DNA from: Taeniopygia guttata | Lineage: Eukaryota; Chordata; Aves; Passeriformes; Estrildidae | DNA: 64,000 bases | Direction: 5' to 3' | Assembly: GCF_048771995.1 (NCBI RefSeq) | Contig: NC_133026.1 | Span: forward strand, 101,339,001-101,403,000 | Part shown: one piece after another, positions 26,001 to 41,000 of the stretch | Numbering within the stretch: the stretch's first letter is position 1 | How the letters are laid out: each line of letters begins with the position of its first letter | Position numbers and translations under genes: made by a program | The notes under the pieces: model-generated | Seen by the model: the letters and a program-made list of their open reading frames with translations, nothing else | What the model was told of the DNA's origin: nothing | Databases searched by the model: none

Positions 26001-29000
26001 ATTGCTTAATTTCATCTTATTAGCAACCTGAAAATATTAATTATGCTTTCTTCAGTTCTCAGAAAAAATTACTTCTAGGTATCTAAAGATCACAAAGTAA
26101 AATTACTATTATCTTGCATGGTTTTAGTGTCTAATAATATAACAATGGCTTAACCAGGGAGCAATTACCATCTGTGTTAATACTTTAAACATTGAATCAA
26201 CACTTTGCAAGAAGGTTTTTGAAGCTAGAATCTGCCTGTCCATTTTTTTTTTTCCATGAAAATCCAAAAGATTTTATTTTTTTTTTTGCCAGGGATATTT
26301 AGAGCAGTTTGAGCATGTAGCTTTTGTAAGCATTCACCAAAATTAAATATGAACTCATGAAATTTTGTTTGCTTGCAGAATCATTGATGTCATATTTGGA
26401 ACTTTTTATTTCAATCAGTAAAACAGCTGTGGTCTTCATTCTGCTGCATTGCTGTTGGTGATACAGAGCTGAGCTGACAAATCACATTTACTCCAGATGT
26501 TGTTTTGCATTTCTTACAATACTTAGTCCTCAACAAAGCTGTTTAGAGATGACTACATTTTAGGAAAACATAATCATTTACTACACCAATTAAAAAAGAA
26601 AACTGGGTCTGATTTGCTCAAGATCACTTTAACAAGTTAAACCCAGAAATTTTTAGCAGGAAAATATGTTTTCATTTTTTTAAACCCTCCCTATGATGTG
26701 GTCTGCTGAGACAACTGCTTTCCAAATATTGTCTAAATCTTACATAATTTTTTATTATGAAATATGCTGGTGTACAGGACAGCAAAATGCAATGCATAAA
26801 ACTGTTGCAAATGCCAACGCTCAGAACATTTAACATGTGCACAGTTTAGTACACATATACACAGGAATACAGTTCTAACAGATCTCTGAAAAATGCTTAA
26901 ATGATAATAAGCAGAGCTGTTTGCTGGGGTTTTAGGAAGCTATGATTTTCAAGTTCTAAAGAAACCAAAAGCATTTAAGTCTGCACATTTTGCATGCAAG
27001 TGATGCTAGCAACTCTCTCCAAGTCAGAGCCACTGTGAGGGGTTGAATTTCATTTCCCAATAGAGCACAACAATCCACATAAATGGTAATATCTAAACAG
27101 AACTGTAAATACTTCATATACACATAAATAATAATCATAACAGTAATTATTAATAAATCTGAATGTAATGTGTGTTTTTAATAAGCTTTGCCCTCTCTCC
27201 ACTTCTGTTTGCTCTGAGGGTTTTGAGATTTATTCCTAATGAAAAGATTGTTACTTGCATTAAGAGGTAAAAGGTTTAACATACTGCAGAGGCAGGTGCA
27301 TTAACTGCATATCCCAATAGCTTTTAAATCCTGTGAGGCTAACACATGCTTGGAATAGCCATGCCCTATTGTAAATTCAAAACACAGCCAACAAATTAAA
27401 AAAACACTCTGTTCAGCAATCCCTAACAGTCTGTCTCCCTTGAGTCTTTCCTTATTCACTCAGAAAATAATCTTAGATTCATGAATAAAAGTTTTGTCTT
27501 TCATTTCTATTTTTCCTCCTGGTAGACAGTGCAGGGCTTAGAATCAGAAATTCAGTCTTTAAAACAGTGTGTGGAATTCCTACATGTTTCTTTGAAAGAC
27601 CAGAAGGAAGATCAGCGTCTCTTAAAAACAAATTCTACATGTTAAATAGAAGAGGAAACATTTTTTTAAGTATATGCAATACCAAACAAAGCTAAAAAGA
27701 TTCTTGATCATTAAATGACCTGCAGTCTGCTCTAAAAAATTAGAATTGCTCTTAACCAATAATTAACAAATATTTACATATTAAGAACCCAGATTACCAC
27801 CACATTATTCCAGCAGAGGACTGGTGCAGTTTGTTGGAACTAAGGAAATTATATCTTTGTAAGAACTTGGAATTGTGCAGTTGTGAGCCAGGCTCTGGGA
27901 CACTTAGTGATTAATCCTAGTGATTAAATTGCCAACCAGTAGGTTCGGTTTTCCAATTTTCTGAACAACATGTACAGCATGCGCAACTCTTTTGTTAGGT
28001 AATTACCTTCTCCTACACGTTTTGTTGCCCTCTTTTCTCTTCCAAAGGATGCTTAGTCTCCAATCTTTAGCTCCTCTCTCTTAGTTTAGTTCCTATCTCC
28101 TTGCTAATGACATCATTTCTGTGCAACACACAACACAGATTTTCACACTGGGAACACCTATTCCCTGGTAAGGAGACTAAGGTGATTGACCTGTTTCAGG
28201 CAGGCTTAGGAATAGCTGTTGGCTTCTGTTTACTATTTTGGCCACTAGAGCATGTTTCAGACTTGAGTCAGAATTCTACGACCATAATTTTTGGGTTTTA
28301 GCAGCCCTTTCCAAAACATGTTCTCTTAGAATAAATTACAGGTGCATGCACTCAGGTGTGTGCACACTAACATTTTGGAGGAGAAGCTGCCTGTCTGATT
28401 TATTCCTATTCCCCTATGAGCATCTGCAAGCTACAAATCAATATTTTAGTGTGTAAGTATTTAGTGTTGTTTTTCCAAGACTAATTACATCCTAAAGGTG
28501 TTCTGAAATGCTGAGGCACCAGCATTCCTCTTTTAAATTACACATTTTTCTGGACTTACTTGTGCAGGATCCACATCATTCAACATAACTACTGAAGTGC
28601 AGTGATAATCTAGGACCAGCCTCCAGAAATCTTTGACAGTATTTGGTAAGGGATGCTGTGTAACTATAAAAGCTGATGGTTGCTTGTAGCTCTGCAAAGA
28701 AGTAACAAGATGATGAGAAGAATGGCAAGAGAGAAAAATCCATTTAGCAGAATGTCAGTCATAGCCCCAAAACTTCAGGACTGAAGGCATTATTTCTATT
28801 TTCTGTATAATTAATATATTGTTTTCAGCTCTTTCCTGAGATCTTATATGCTTCAAAGTTAATAAACTGTATTTGGGCAGGATATCACTTCTGCAAATGT
28901 TATATTTCTAAAATGTATTTCATGCCACAGGCATAGAGTAAACTCATCAGAGGCTTTTGCTTCCAATGTAACTCCTACAAGATTCTGAGCAACGGGTTTG

Positions 29001-32000
29001 TTTTGAGCTGTTAATGGACAGATTAATCTTGACTGTTTGCATTTAGCTCTAAATTTGAATGACGCCTGTGAAAGGAAATATCTAGTTATTCTTCAGAAAT
29101 ATTGTTGAAATTCTGGTCTATCTGACAGCAGCGAAGATACCCAGCGGATAAATTTCAGTGCTCTTTGTTTCTTTTAGTACCAGAGTATGTCATTGACTGA
29201 GCTGTTTGCTGGAACTTTTCCACTGTGGATCTCAAACCAGCATTTTCACTTACATCCTTTGAGTGATGAAAGCTATCGTGGCCATACTGGGGCAGTTGTA
29301 GGGAGGGGGTGCCACTGCCTTCATTAAGGAGGGTGGAAGTCTCTGCAAGCCTCAAACTGTAGCATTTGTACCACAACAGAGATCCAATCAGATCTGCAGG
29401 CAAATGGTTGGATTCCTGGGGCTGTCCTGTGCAGGGCCAGGAGTTGGACTTTGACTAGGCAGGTGCCAAGAGGATGGTGCCAGACTCTTTTTGGTGGCGC
29501 CCAGTGAAAGGACAAGGAGCAATGGCCATAAGCCAAACCACAAGAAGTTACAACCTCAAGGTGAGGAGGAATTTCTCTATACTGAGGGTGGCAGAGCACT
29601 GTAACAGGCTGCCTAGGGAAGTCATGGAGTCTCCCTCTCTGGAGACATTCAACACCCACCTGGACACGTTCCCGTGTTACCTGCTTAGGGGTGACCCTGC
29701 TTGGGGGTCAGACCACATGATCTCCAGAGATCTCTTCCAACCCTAGCAATTATGGGATTTGGTGATCCTTGTGGTCCCTTCAACTCAGGATATTCTATGA
29801 TCGTTCTTTTAACAGACAGACACTGAGGAGACCACAGAAAATTATTCCACTGTGTTTTGGGTACAGATGCAGACATGCAAAATTTTGGTTCTTTGTATCA
29901 GCACATGGCAACCAGCAGGTAATGATGCTACTCTTACATTAGGCAGCTGTTTTCTATCCTACAGGCCGTGCCTTGCTGGAAGTTTCATGCAGGTGAGAGA
30001 CGTCCAAAGGGGTCTCCATTAATCACTCAATTAGAAGCCTCAGCAGTTCTTACGGGAAAACTATTCTCAAACTCATTCTGATACTGAATAATGAAAACTA
30101 TGCTGGCTATCCCTTTTTCTTGAAGTGATTCAAGTGCGGTGATTCAACAACACTTCAATGGATTCAAGAGGAGAGGGGGAAACACTTAATCTTGCTTGCT
30201 GGAGATTGAGTTTTTAGAGACATGGACAAATGTCTGCTCTTGTCCATCAGTGCAGGGATGCTGCAGAAGCATACTTCAGATGGAAAGCAACCCAAATCAT
30301 GTCCTCCCTTATAGCCTTTTGCCCAGACACAGGTCTGTATGTAGTCCATCATTTCAATAGTGAAGAAGGGAAGCATCTTATTAAGGCCCTGCTCTTTCTA
30401 AGCATTAGTTAATTCACAGAACAAAAAAGTACTGAAGTCTCCAGGAAAGAAGACAATGTAATGGCACCATCACAGACCACAGATTAAGGCAGTTCTGTTC
30501 TAATATGAAATGTCATTGACCTACCGTGAGAATCTAGACAAGTCAATTACACTTCTGTTCTCAGTTTTTCTACATAGATAAACACAAAGACAAATTTTCC
30601 TCCATTTTCACTGGAGTGTTTTGAACTTCAGCTTATTTTAGGAAAAAGCTTTGAGAACTTGGAAGGAAAGAAATGAAAAAACTGCAATAAACTGTTATTA
30701 CTCTAGCTGCACTTTTTAAAAAGGCCATTTACAATGTGTTCCTTCCTTACTAACCTCTGTTTTCTTGTTGTTTATGTGTTTGACAACCGTAATGACTATA
30801 GCTGTAAATTGTCAAAAATAGGCTATAAATATCTACAGACTGTAAATGCAGTTTAAGTGACTTTTTACTGTTACTCCATTACAAGGATTACAATTGCCAT
30901 AGATGCATTTGGGAAAAAACTCCACACACACATGAAGAGGAACCATTCATTCAAACAGAAATAAACAGGAAGGCTGAAGTAATGGCTTGTGTACTATCTT
31001 GTGTTGACAGACAATTATTTTTTTTGTTAATTACCATTTAAATTATAAACAGAGGGAACTGAAATATTGCTGCAAACCTTATTATTCTATTTAACTGCCT
31101 GTATCTCTTAATAGGTAACTCTTGTTTTCCTAGGCCAGATGGTTAAAAATTCAAGCACTAGGGAGAAATCCAGACACATTTAATTTATCAAAACTCCCTG
31201 AATTGCTCTCTGAGCATGCCTTTGGAACCTTGGCTGTGACATAACATATGTGTGATCCTAAATGTACTTGGAAGTTTAAAGATTTTATGCCGTGCTTCTG
31301 GGAAACAAAACAAGCTAGAAGGTTTTCCTTCTTATGCTGACTCCATTTTCTAGCACGGCTCAGTTTGGAGGGCTGCTTATTGCCTTTTTATTATTAATGA
31401 TGTGGTGGAGACTTACATCCATCAGTGCAGCATTGATGTAGTTACTGCTTTCCCCATCTATCGTGATGAGGAAAGGCAGGCATCTGTCTGGAGGCAGCAC
31501 ATCCATACAGCGATTCTTTTCGTGGTTTCGTGGCAAAAGAGCGATGCTGCAATCTTCAACACGCAGTGTTGGAGTCACCATATTTAAAGTCTTTCAGAGA
31601 GAGTAAACAATGCAACGGAAAAATTAACACAGCAGTGAAAGCAACCCAAAATATTTAAGAATAGATCAGCTCAGCATTCAGCTTCAGTGGGAATCAATAT
31701 GCAGAGAAATGAAAACACATCACAGTCAGCAGGGTTTGGAAGCAGAGAAATCCCGGAAGCATACTATTATGAAAAATAACCTCAAAGACAGCTGCAGAGT
31801 AGCCTGCCTTCTGGAGAAAGGACAGTGGAAGCACTGAAATACTTCCCTTGAGTAAGAAGAATATTTTACTACTATCCCACTGCATTATTTTATGATTCAG
31901 CATAACTATTTTCCCTTTTTTGCCGTCTTGCCCTCCTAGACCTGTTACAAAATTCATATGGCTATAAAAACTTAAACAGAAGTCTTTACTATAGTTGAAC

Positions 32001-35000
32001 TGTACAGTTTCTAAGCAATGTAAGCCACTACTTACCCTAAATTCCTCTTTGATCTGGCTCGAGTTTGTTTGAGGATCTAGTTTATTCATTTCATAGTAAG
32101 CAGACCTAACTTGAGAAGCTGGAATAGATGTGTCCCCGCAAAGACAGGCTTCCAGGATAGCATCATGGATGAATACATATTGTTCCTGGTTAAGCAATTA
32201 AAATAGATAGTTACTGACATGAACTGCATAGGCCATTAGTATTTTGGTAAATAAAACATAACAGCTAATATGGTTGCTACTTCACTATTCAGATTACCAG
32301 CACTGAATCAAGACCAGAAGCAACAAGCACAGTTTATCAAACTTTATCCCACTCATTCAGAAATGAATATAGAAAGTTCGGCTTAAACTAACTACAAGTA
32401 GTTAGAGAAGTGCAGTAACACTCTGTAACAAAACTCAGAATGTTTCTGGTTTCCTCATTCCTCTGGGTGGTTTTGTAGGTGCTAACACGAAACTAAGCTT
32501 CAACAAGATGTACTCCAGAATGAATCCTTCCCAGAGAGGAAACACTCCTGATTTTCCTTATTTTTTCCTTATATTTTAAGAAATAAGGAAACTTTCAGTG
32601 AACCTTCATTGAAGCATAACTGCACGCTTGTTTGGGCAGGGGCTCTTCAGGTTTGTGCGGAGATTATTTTCTTCATGTGACTGAGTAAACAACTTTCTGG
32701 AGGGTGCCAACTACAAAGCTCTATCTTTATGGGCCAGAAGAGTCTTTTTTTTTGCAAAGCTGTATTCCAGTAGAGGAGCAATACCTCAGTCTGCACCATG
32801 TTAACTCTCCGGGATCGAAGCTCTCTCACGCAATTATAGATGTCTACAACGCCTTCTCGTTCTGCCATATCTAGCATGATGTCAATGACAATGAAGCATC
32901 CAGTTCTTCCAGCACCAGCACTGAAGTAGAAGAAGAGCACAGTTAATGTGCAGCAGTTTATTAGAAATGTAAAAGGTGTAAGGGTTCATCTCAGAGGTGC
33001 TTGATCAATTGGATAATTACTGAAATTGAGCTGGGCATTTGCAGGACTTCAGACTCAACATTTTTACTCTCATTTACATATGGTATATATGTTTGTTATA
33101 TATACAATATATATATTCTTGTTTACAGTTAATTTTTGAGTACACCTCCAGTGGCTTCAGCAGCCTGTCTAGGGAATACACAGTAAAGGAGAACCAAAAA
33201 TATGTCTTGAGTTTAATGCAAACCACAACCGAGAGATTTCAGTTTTACATACCTGCAGTGAACAACCAGAGGCCCAGCATTTGGTGGACTCTTGGATTTG
33301 ACCTGCCGTACAAAGCCCAGCAGGCCCGTGGCATGGTATGGGACACCATGGTCTGGCCAGCCCGTGAAGTGGAACTGGCGTATTTCCCGAATCTCATGAG
33401 CACCTCTCTGTTGGAAAGACAAGGGTTGAAATCTTCAAAAGCCTGAGTCTTGCTGAAAAGCATCCCCTACCAACACAATCTGTACAGATTGCTGTAGAGC
33501 TTCCTCATAGAAGGAGAGCAAGCTCACAGGTCAGGTATTAACTGGTTTCAAAGCCTTCCAACAAAATTAAGTAAGCAAGCACTAGATTGGTCAGAAACTT
33601 TTAGCAACGAGAGAAATGCTCATTTCTACATTTAAGTACTAGGCTGCTTTGCAAACTGTGGCCTTAAGATGCATGCCATGATCGCAGAACAGGTCAGCAG
33701 CAAGGCTGAACACAGAGCACAGATGACTTTTTTATTCCCACTGCCCTCCACAGGGGTTTTGCTGCTGACTGCAGGGCACTACAGCTTCAGCATAATTTTC
33801 CTTATCATTTGTCTCCTTAACTGGTCTGAAAGAAAAAGCTGAATAATAGGAAATCTTTCTGCACCTTCAATCATAGGGGTTGTGTTTGTAGCCCTCCACA
33901 TGTTCACCCTTCAGGTGATTTGCCACAGTCTACAAGGACATGGATATGGTGAGACAGGTATGAATGAGAAGCTGATTGTGTAAGTAATTTCCCATGTGAC
34001 TTTGGGGAGCAGTCTGGATATTAGAAGGGTGTATGTTAAGTTTTATTTTCTTACAGCTTGTATTTTCCCTTCCCCCTCTAAAAATGTAGCTTGCCAGTAT
34101 TTTATTCTTATTAGAAACCCACAGACTGGAGGCCATCATACACAGTTCATAAGCAAACAGCAAAATTATGGCACATCATGTCTATGCTGGACTAAATGTC
34201 AACAATATTAGTAACTGCTAGTTTACAGTTTTTCTTCTTAAAGATGTATTTCCTGTCTTGAGATGGTTTTCATATAAAATATTTTATTCTCTTTGAATAA
34301 TAAGTAATATAAGCTTCCCAATTTACCACTATTATGCATTAGTCTGGGATTTTCAGTGGTGGAGAATTTTGGACATGCCAGTGCTACAGGACTATAGAGG
34401 ACTTAGTGTATGTTTGAGTCTTTGATGCTCTGGAGACAGGGTATCTGCTCACAGGAATATCTCATCTCCCCTGGAAATTGACACAAAAAGGCAGGCAAGG
34501 GAGAGGATTAAGAGCATGTGAGGCAATGGTGTGGACTGAGGAGACCACACCCTTGAAACAGAAATGACCTAATATCTTAAAAACCAATTTTAAAACATAA
34601 TGAAATCCAGGAATAGACAAAACAATCTGCATTTTAAGACAGTCTAGCAATCACATTCGAATACCCTTTGGTCCCTGCTCTCCAGGGATTTTAGAGTGTG
34701 TTAGTTAATACATCTCTGCTACTGTAAGCAAGGCCTTCAACTCTGTAAATAGCCCTGCTTATGTGAAGGTAGTGCCTCAAACACTTTTATATTACTTGTA
34801 ACGTGATCCCCAAAGAAACAAAGATGCCATAGAAAAAAAAACAGTGCCATGACTATACAAGTTGAGGACTGGCTACTACACAGATCAGGTTATGTCCTGT
34901 ACATCCTCTGCCTTAGTTGTGAAAAGGCTGTCTGTCAGGCTGACTGCATTTTTGTCCTTCATTGTTAACAGCTCCTTAGGAAAGGTTTTGCATATAGGAT

Positions 35001-38000
35001 ACTTTTATAATGAGTTTTCTTAATATATCTACCTAGGAGTGATTTTTATCTCTAGCTTTCCTGTTGGTTTCTAAACCCAAAATAGCACACAACTGCATGA
35101 ATCATAAAAGCATGTGCTCATCTGGGAAAGACTATACAGCTGAAACAAACAGAAAATGGTGTACAGTGCTAAACCCTAGGATGTTAAAGAATTCTACAAA
35201 AACTTATGCTGCTGCTGTATGTTACTATTCATGCATGACTTATTCATCTGAGTTAACTGTCGTGCTGTAAAGAAACGGCTCCAAAGGAACTGCTTATTCA
35301 CACAATGCAAAGCATATCTAGAAAACAGTCTTCCAAAATCAGACTGCACTTTTGGCTTCAATTTTCTCAGCATTATCCCCCTATTACTCAACACCCATTA
35401 AAAAAAATAAACCAAAAAAACAAACCAAGACTGAAGTAAGTGATCAATTTATCTTCAAGCAAATCAACTTCTAAATTGTACTTTATGGGCAGGTATGAGA
35501 TGTTCATCAACAAACAGAAAGGACGGTCAGAAAGGACTAGAGGTCTTGGAGAATTTGATTCCTCTGATGTTTTGAACATCTATTAGGTACCTACAGGCTG
35601 CAATTAGATCCTCCTTACCCATCCTTCTCACCTCTACCACAATGGACAAGGCTACTTCTCTTAACTCCACCCTTGCAGTTCATATGTGCTAAATCTTTAA
35701 TGATTCTGGACTTCAGATGCTGTCCCCAGAAGTTGCACTGTACTGACACAGGGGGTTAGGTCTCTGCAAATTTTTCCTCTTGAATTACTGTAGTTCCTGT
35801 TACTGAAATCTGCAAGTCCTTTGGAATGGAGGCTCCAGTGTTAAGTGTTACAATACCACCTTTCAATCAGTATTATCTGCATGTTTGCTTAGGGTGCTCT
35901 CTGTCTCATCATGCACCTTGACTTAGGGACAGTGAAAAGTACCAATCTCAGTACATCAAAAATTTAAATTTGAGAGAATTATGGTGAGAGAGATGTACAT
36001 ACTTGATGTTCCAGTACCATTGGAGGAGTTAAAAAATATGGAAAATAGAGTAAAAACAAATGTACTTTACTCAAACTACAGTGACACTGCTTTTAGGGGC
36101 TTACTGAAAAACGACCAACTATTAAAAAGCAGTGTCTAAATGAAATCTTTTCAGATGGAGATTTTTAAAAAGAAATAAAATGTTTAGTGCCTTTTATCTC
36201 TATCTGTTCTAATGCACTTATTCAAGACAGTTTGGTTATGTTCAACTGTAGAATCCTCTAGGTCTTTTCTTCAGTCCCAGTTAAGAAGCAAAAAGCTAAC
36301 ATCAAAGCATGAGCTTAAAATTTGCAGAATAGAAATCAACCAGTGCTTCAACTACTTCAAAGTGCAGCCAACATTTCTCATCTATTTATTAAAAATACCT
36401 AAATGCAAGGCAATAACAGGCTTGAGTGAATTCAGTTTACAATATGTATAGTGGTAAACATGATACAATATTTCAATTCATTCAAACCACGTAATTCTAT
36501 TATCATTACCCTCAGGTTGCTGTATTGATGCATACTTAAGTATTAGATTGAAGAATAAAACAGGAAAAAATCCCTAATTCCTTTGTTACTCTGGACGTGT
36601 GTACAGAGACCCTGTGGGACAGTCTTTTTGGCAGTTTCAGGTACCTGGGTGCAGGATTCTTTGATGCTAAATATTATGTTCTTCAAACCCATAAATGAAT
36701 ACTAATTCATCATTAGAGAGAACAAATAAATCATGGGTACTGCAACTAAATCAAAAGTAGCTTTCTAAGCTAATTAGTTGAAAATCTACTCATGGTGATG
36801 GAGCATTACTTTGGTGTGCCATTAGGAACGTCTAGTCTTATCACGGAGGCCCTTTCCTTGGTGTTCTGCAACTCAAATAGGTTCTGATACATGCAAGTAA
36901 AACATTTCTGTTCTTTAATGAATTCTGAATGAAACTGCTGAGTTTACACAAGATGCGTGGTACGCTTCACCGTTGACTGACCCTGCATGTTCTCACTTTC
37001 AGTGAGTATCTTATTTTTTATTTCTATGTTTTCCATATATTGCAGCTGGGGAACTGCAAGATCTACAGGCTACAAAGCATCAAACAAATGCATGGCATTC
37101 CTCTAACAAACTAATACAACACACTGACTGGAACTCTCCAAGTAAGGATGGATTCCAGGTGAAAAGAGGAATTGCCTTGAGAAGAACAGCAATTTGTTAC
37201 AACTCTGTCTCTACAACCAGGCACACCCTGGCCCAACAGAAAATCGTATTCTCTACCACAGACTTCTGAATAATGCTGCATGCAGCCTCTGGTACAGACA
37301 GAAAATGATATTGGGGAACATAATATGGTAAAGCAGCACAAATGTGTTTTTCAATTGATTGCTGGGAGGGAGGCTTCGATTTCTCCTAGGCAAGGAACAT
37401 CACTTTTTCTAACTCAGGCAGGGGCCAACAGTGATGAAAAGCACAGAACAGTTGCTGCATTTGAAGAAGAAAAACACAGATTACCATAAGAGGGCGGTAG
37501 TTGTTTACCCAAAAATACTTACAAACTCAGGATGTCAGTCAAAAGATTTAACTTTCCCTTGCTGAATCTGTATGTAAGTTACTTTGGCAGATACCAATGT
37601 ATTTAAAAAAACTGAATTTGGAAACTTACCTTTTCTACAGCAAATGTTCGAATCACATATTCAGCCAGCAGCTCCGTTTCTATTAGGGTAACTTTAATGT
37701 CTTTATATATCTCTGTGTCATCTGGCCAGTATTTGCAGCATTTGACCTTTAAAAGATACAAAAGAAATTATGGTTCATTTATTTTAGAAGGTTCATACAG
37801 AATCCATTTTGCATTCTGTGCAATGATTTCTGATTTAAAGTGCAATCAGGCAGAGAACAGTCACATTTTCTGCACCTGTAAATGTTTGAGGGACATTGCC
37901 TCTTTTCTTTCTAAGACAGCTTTCAGAGTTTCACATAAACTTTGTGTTGTGCTTAGTGAAGTAGAGCAAATTTGTTTGGAGCACAAAGGGTATTTATGCC

Positions 38001-41000
38001 CTGCACCGTTCTGTTCTGGTAACTGTTCATTTCCTGTGCTTTCCAAAGCATAGTGTGCCCAGAAGGACAAATACCACCAGAAGATTTTTCCCCAAGCTCC
38101 ACTTGTTGATTTGTCTCAAAAATACTTTTCTACTTTCTAAAACATAAGTGTTTTGCAGACAGGAAGGAGATCTCATGGCAGTTTACAGCTTTCTGACGAG
38201 GAGAAGAGGAGGGACAGCCACTGATCTCTTCTCTGTGCTGACCAGTCAGGGACTAAGGGAATGACCTGAATCTGTGTCAGGGGATGTTTGGGTTGGGTAT
38301 CTGGAAAAGGTTCTTCCCCCAGAGGGTGTCTGGGCACTGGAACAGGCTGCCCCCCAGGAAAATAGTCACAGCACCAGCCTGACAGAGTTCAAAAAGCATT
38401 TGGACAGTGCTTTCAGGCACATGGTGTGACTCCTCAGGATGGTGCTGTGCAGGGCCAGGAGCTGGACTTTGATGATCCTTGGGGATTCCTTCTAACTTAA
38501 GATATTTATTGTATGATTCTCTATTTTTAGAAAACCACCTGTTTTCTCAGATTAACTTTCCAAAGGAACTGATGAGAGGTCAAATAGCAAAATTCAGTGC
38601 ATGAAGTCAAGAGTTGAGTTTTATGCCCAGGCTTTAACTATTATAACTCTACATGGCTTAACTACTAATTCATGGGATAACTCTAAGCATTATGGGTAGG
38701 ACTCATCTCTACTTAGCTCAACTTAAACTGCTATTTTTTAAAAGTGGGTGTTTTGAGGACTGTATATGATGATGTAGATAGCTGACAGACTTAAGAATTT
38801 TCTCCTCCTTCCCATTTGTGTGGACAAAGTGGTGGGCTGGGAAGCTAACACATTACTTACATCTCTGTTTTACTCTGCTTTATCATGGTAATAGCTATGC
38901 TATCACCACTGCATCTGGCCATCATCCAGTAGTGCAGTATGTGCTAGGAGTGGCATCTGTTATACATCTGCTGCATGGAAGAGTTTCTCTCTTTATCTCA
39001 CCAAAGGGAAAATTTAAAATTATCTTTTAATACATGTAAATCTAGTTTACCTAAATATGCACTTAAATGAGTCAGGTACAAAAACCTGAGCACTTTAAAT
39101 ATCCAATGGAAAACTGATTAAAAAAATAAACTTCATAACTGATAAGAGTATTTCTCAGACCTATTTTCACACAAAAATATTTGGATTACTACCATGTTTA
39201 ATCCTGAGCAAAAGGTAAAACAGATGAATGCATGTATAAGCATATACTGAAAACTAATGCAGGATTCAAATTATTTATTTATAAAAACTCCAGGTTCAGT
39301 ATAGAAAGGAATATGCAGAGAATCAAACCCTGTCCTGTCAAGAAGAAAACACATTTTCTTAAGCAATTGTTTCCAATGTCACTGATAATTGTGTACAATC
39401 CTTCTTTACTGTCTGGATAGATGGGAGGTCTTGCCACATCACAGTAGTGACATTGGCTGATAAAATAAAAAGTTTGTCCAGACAGGGTCAGTAGTTCTGG
39501 CCCTTTTTCTGGCTCATTAGCAGGATAAAATTTAAATTTGGATAGAACTGAGTTGAAGGGATGGCAAAACACAGCCCCACATCAGGATCCTCTTCAGAGA
39601 AAAAGAGTAGCCTGGTCAGAAGCCACGGCTCCCAGCCACAAAATTATACAAGCATCCTAACAGCTTGTTCCTGCTTACACAGCTGATGGAAAGCTCCTAG
39701 AGCAGACCTGAAGTTCAGGGTAGATTTATAAGCAGGTTTTTATTTATTTTTCTGGGCTTGCCTTCAGACCTAGTAACCACAATAGTATTGGCTAAAAAAA
39801 AATTTCTTTATAGTCTTCACATTTCATCTGTTATTAACTCTGGCAACACCAGAGTTCCCTTCCATGGTGAGAGGCTTGGAGCTGGGACCCTGGACAGTGC
39901 TTGGCACTTCTGTAACAGGGCAAGGGTAGCAAGACTGCTCTCCACACCATGCTCCAGAGCCAGAAAGCTGACAGGGTGCCAGAGAGGAGAAGGATTCCAA
40001 CCAGCCAAGGACCAAGCTGAGGGCCATTCCCAGAATTCCTAACAACAGGCTCTCTGACAAATGCGTATTAATCTCTAAAACATATCTATCCAGTGTAAGC
40101 AATGAATAAACATTTCAAAAGCATTATACATTGCTGCAAGCAGTTTAGTAGTTACTGCTGCTATCTATTGTTGCATCTACTTGATATTTATTCAGATCTT
40201 ATTTTGCTCAGATGTATTTCCAAAATTCCTCTCACAGAAGCTAAGTGAAAAACATTGAATGCTCATTGTTTTGTCTGTGTTGTTATAATAATCCAGAAAA
40301 TTCACATTGTTCAAATCCCTCAGGCCAGCAAACTGACCCTTTTACAGTCATTGCCAGAAGCTCTTAGAAACAGGGTTTTCTCACCTATGGCTAAGATGAC
40401 TTTTTGACTCTTCATGAAGAGCAAGACAATTCACACTGCCTCTGGGCTGGAGCACCACACTGACAACCCCTTCTCTGGAGCCAGTTTCCTTTTCCTGCCT
40501 GTTCACATATCCGTTCCATAGGTGGAACCTGAACCACACGGAGAGGGCCAATGCACGTAGGAGGGGAGCAGCTGCAGCCGTGATCCCAGGCACAGCCCTG
40601 CTCATCAGCACGGCTTCTTGGTTGCTAACTTTAGCCTCGTTTCTTTCTGATGGACACATGCAATCCTTGAACAGTTCTAGTTTAGCAAAATAAACAATTG
40701 CGGGGGGCTGGGACTCAACCTTGGCTGAATTAAATTGCTCTTTCCTTGAAGGAAAACATACTTGTTTCTAACTTGGTAAGTCCAGACTGTCTGGATTACA
40801 GCTAAGAACTAGGGACAATTCAGAAAGAACAATTTAGAAGAGCAGTCTCCGTGTTCTTATGCCTCAACTGCTGGATTTGATTCCACTCTATTTTAAACCT
40901 TATTTAAGATGATACAGTGGAATAATTAGGGAAGCACTGGGAGATGTTGCACAGAAGTTATAGCCTTTTGTGCCTCATGCAGCTTGGGCCGCCAGGGATT

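Larger units (their letters stand above)
28692..31416 (-). other. PTPRM: PTPRM intron in D2 (2725 bp) with nested CR1
   Basis: GTAAGT donor, TTTGCAG acceptor, phase 0. The CR1-in-CR1 insertion at 29.4-29.8 kb is its only recognised content. Confidence 0.9.

Noticed and set aside
26510..26660. Possible MIR-like fragment (AAACTGGGTCTGATTTGCTCAAGATCACT part)
   Set aside because: Only a short partial resemblance; not enough to call by eye. Similar weak matches at 45560-45630 and 62255-62330 were also left out.
29150..29405. Sequence before the nested CR1 as a longer CR1 5' part
   Set aside because: It does not show CR1 landmarks; the outer CR1 seems to be severely truncated and to start near 29406.
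33060..33120. TA-rich stretch near the D1 signature exons as a microsatellite or origin
   Set aside because: Only short, irregular TATATA runs; ordinary AT-rich intron DNA.
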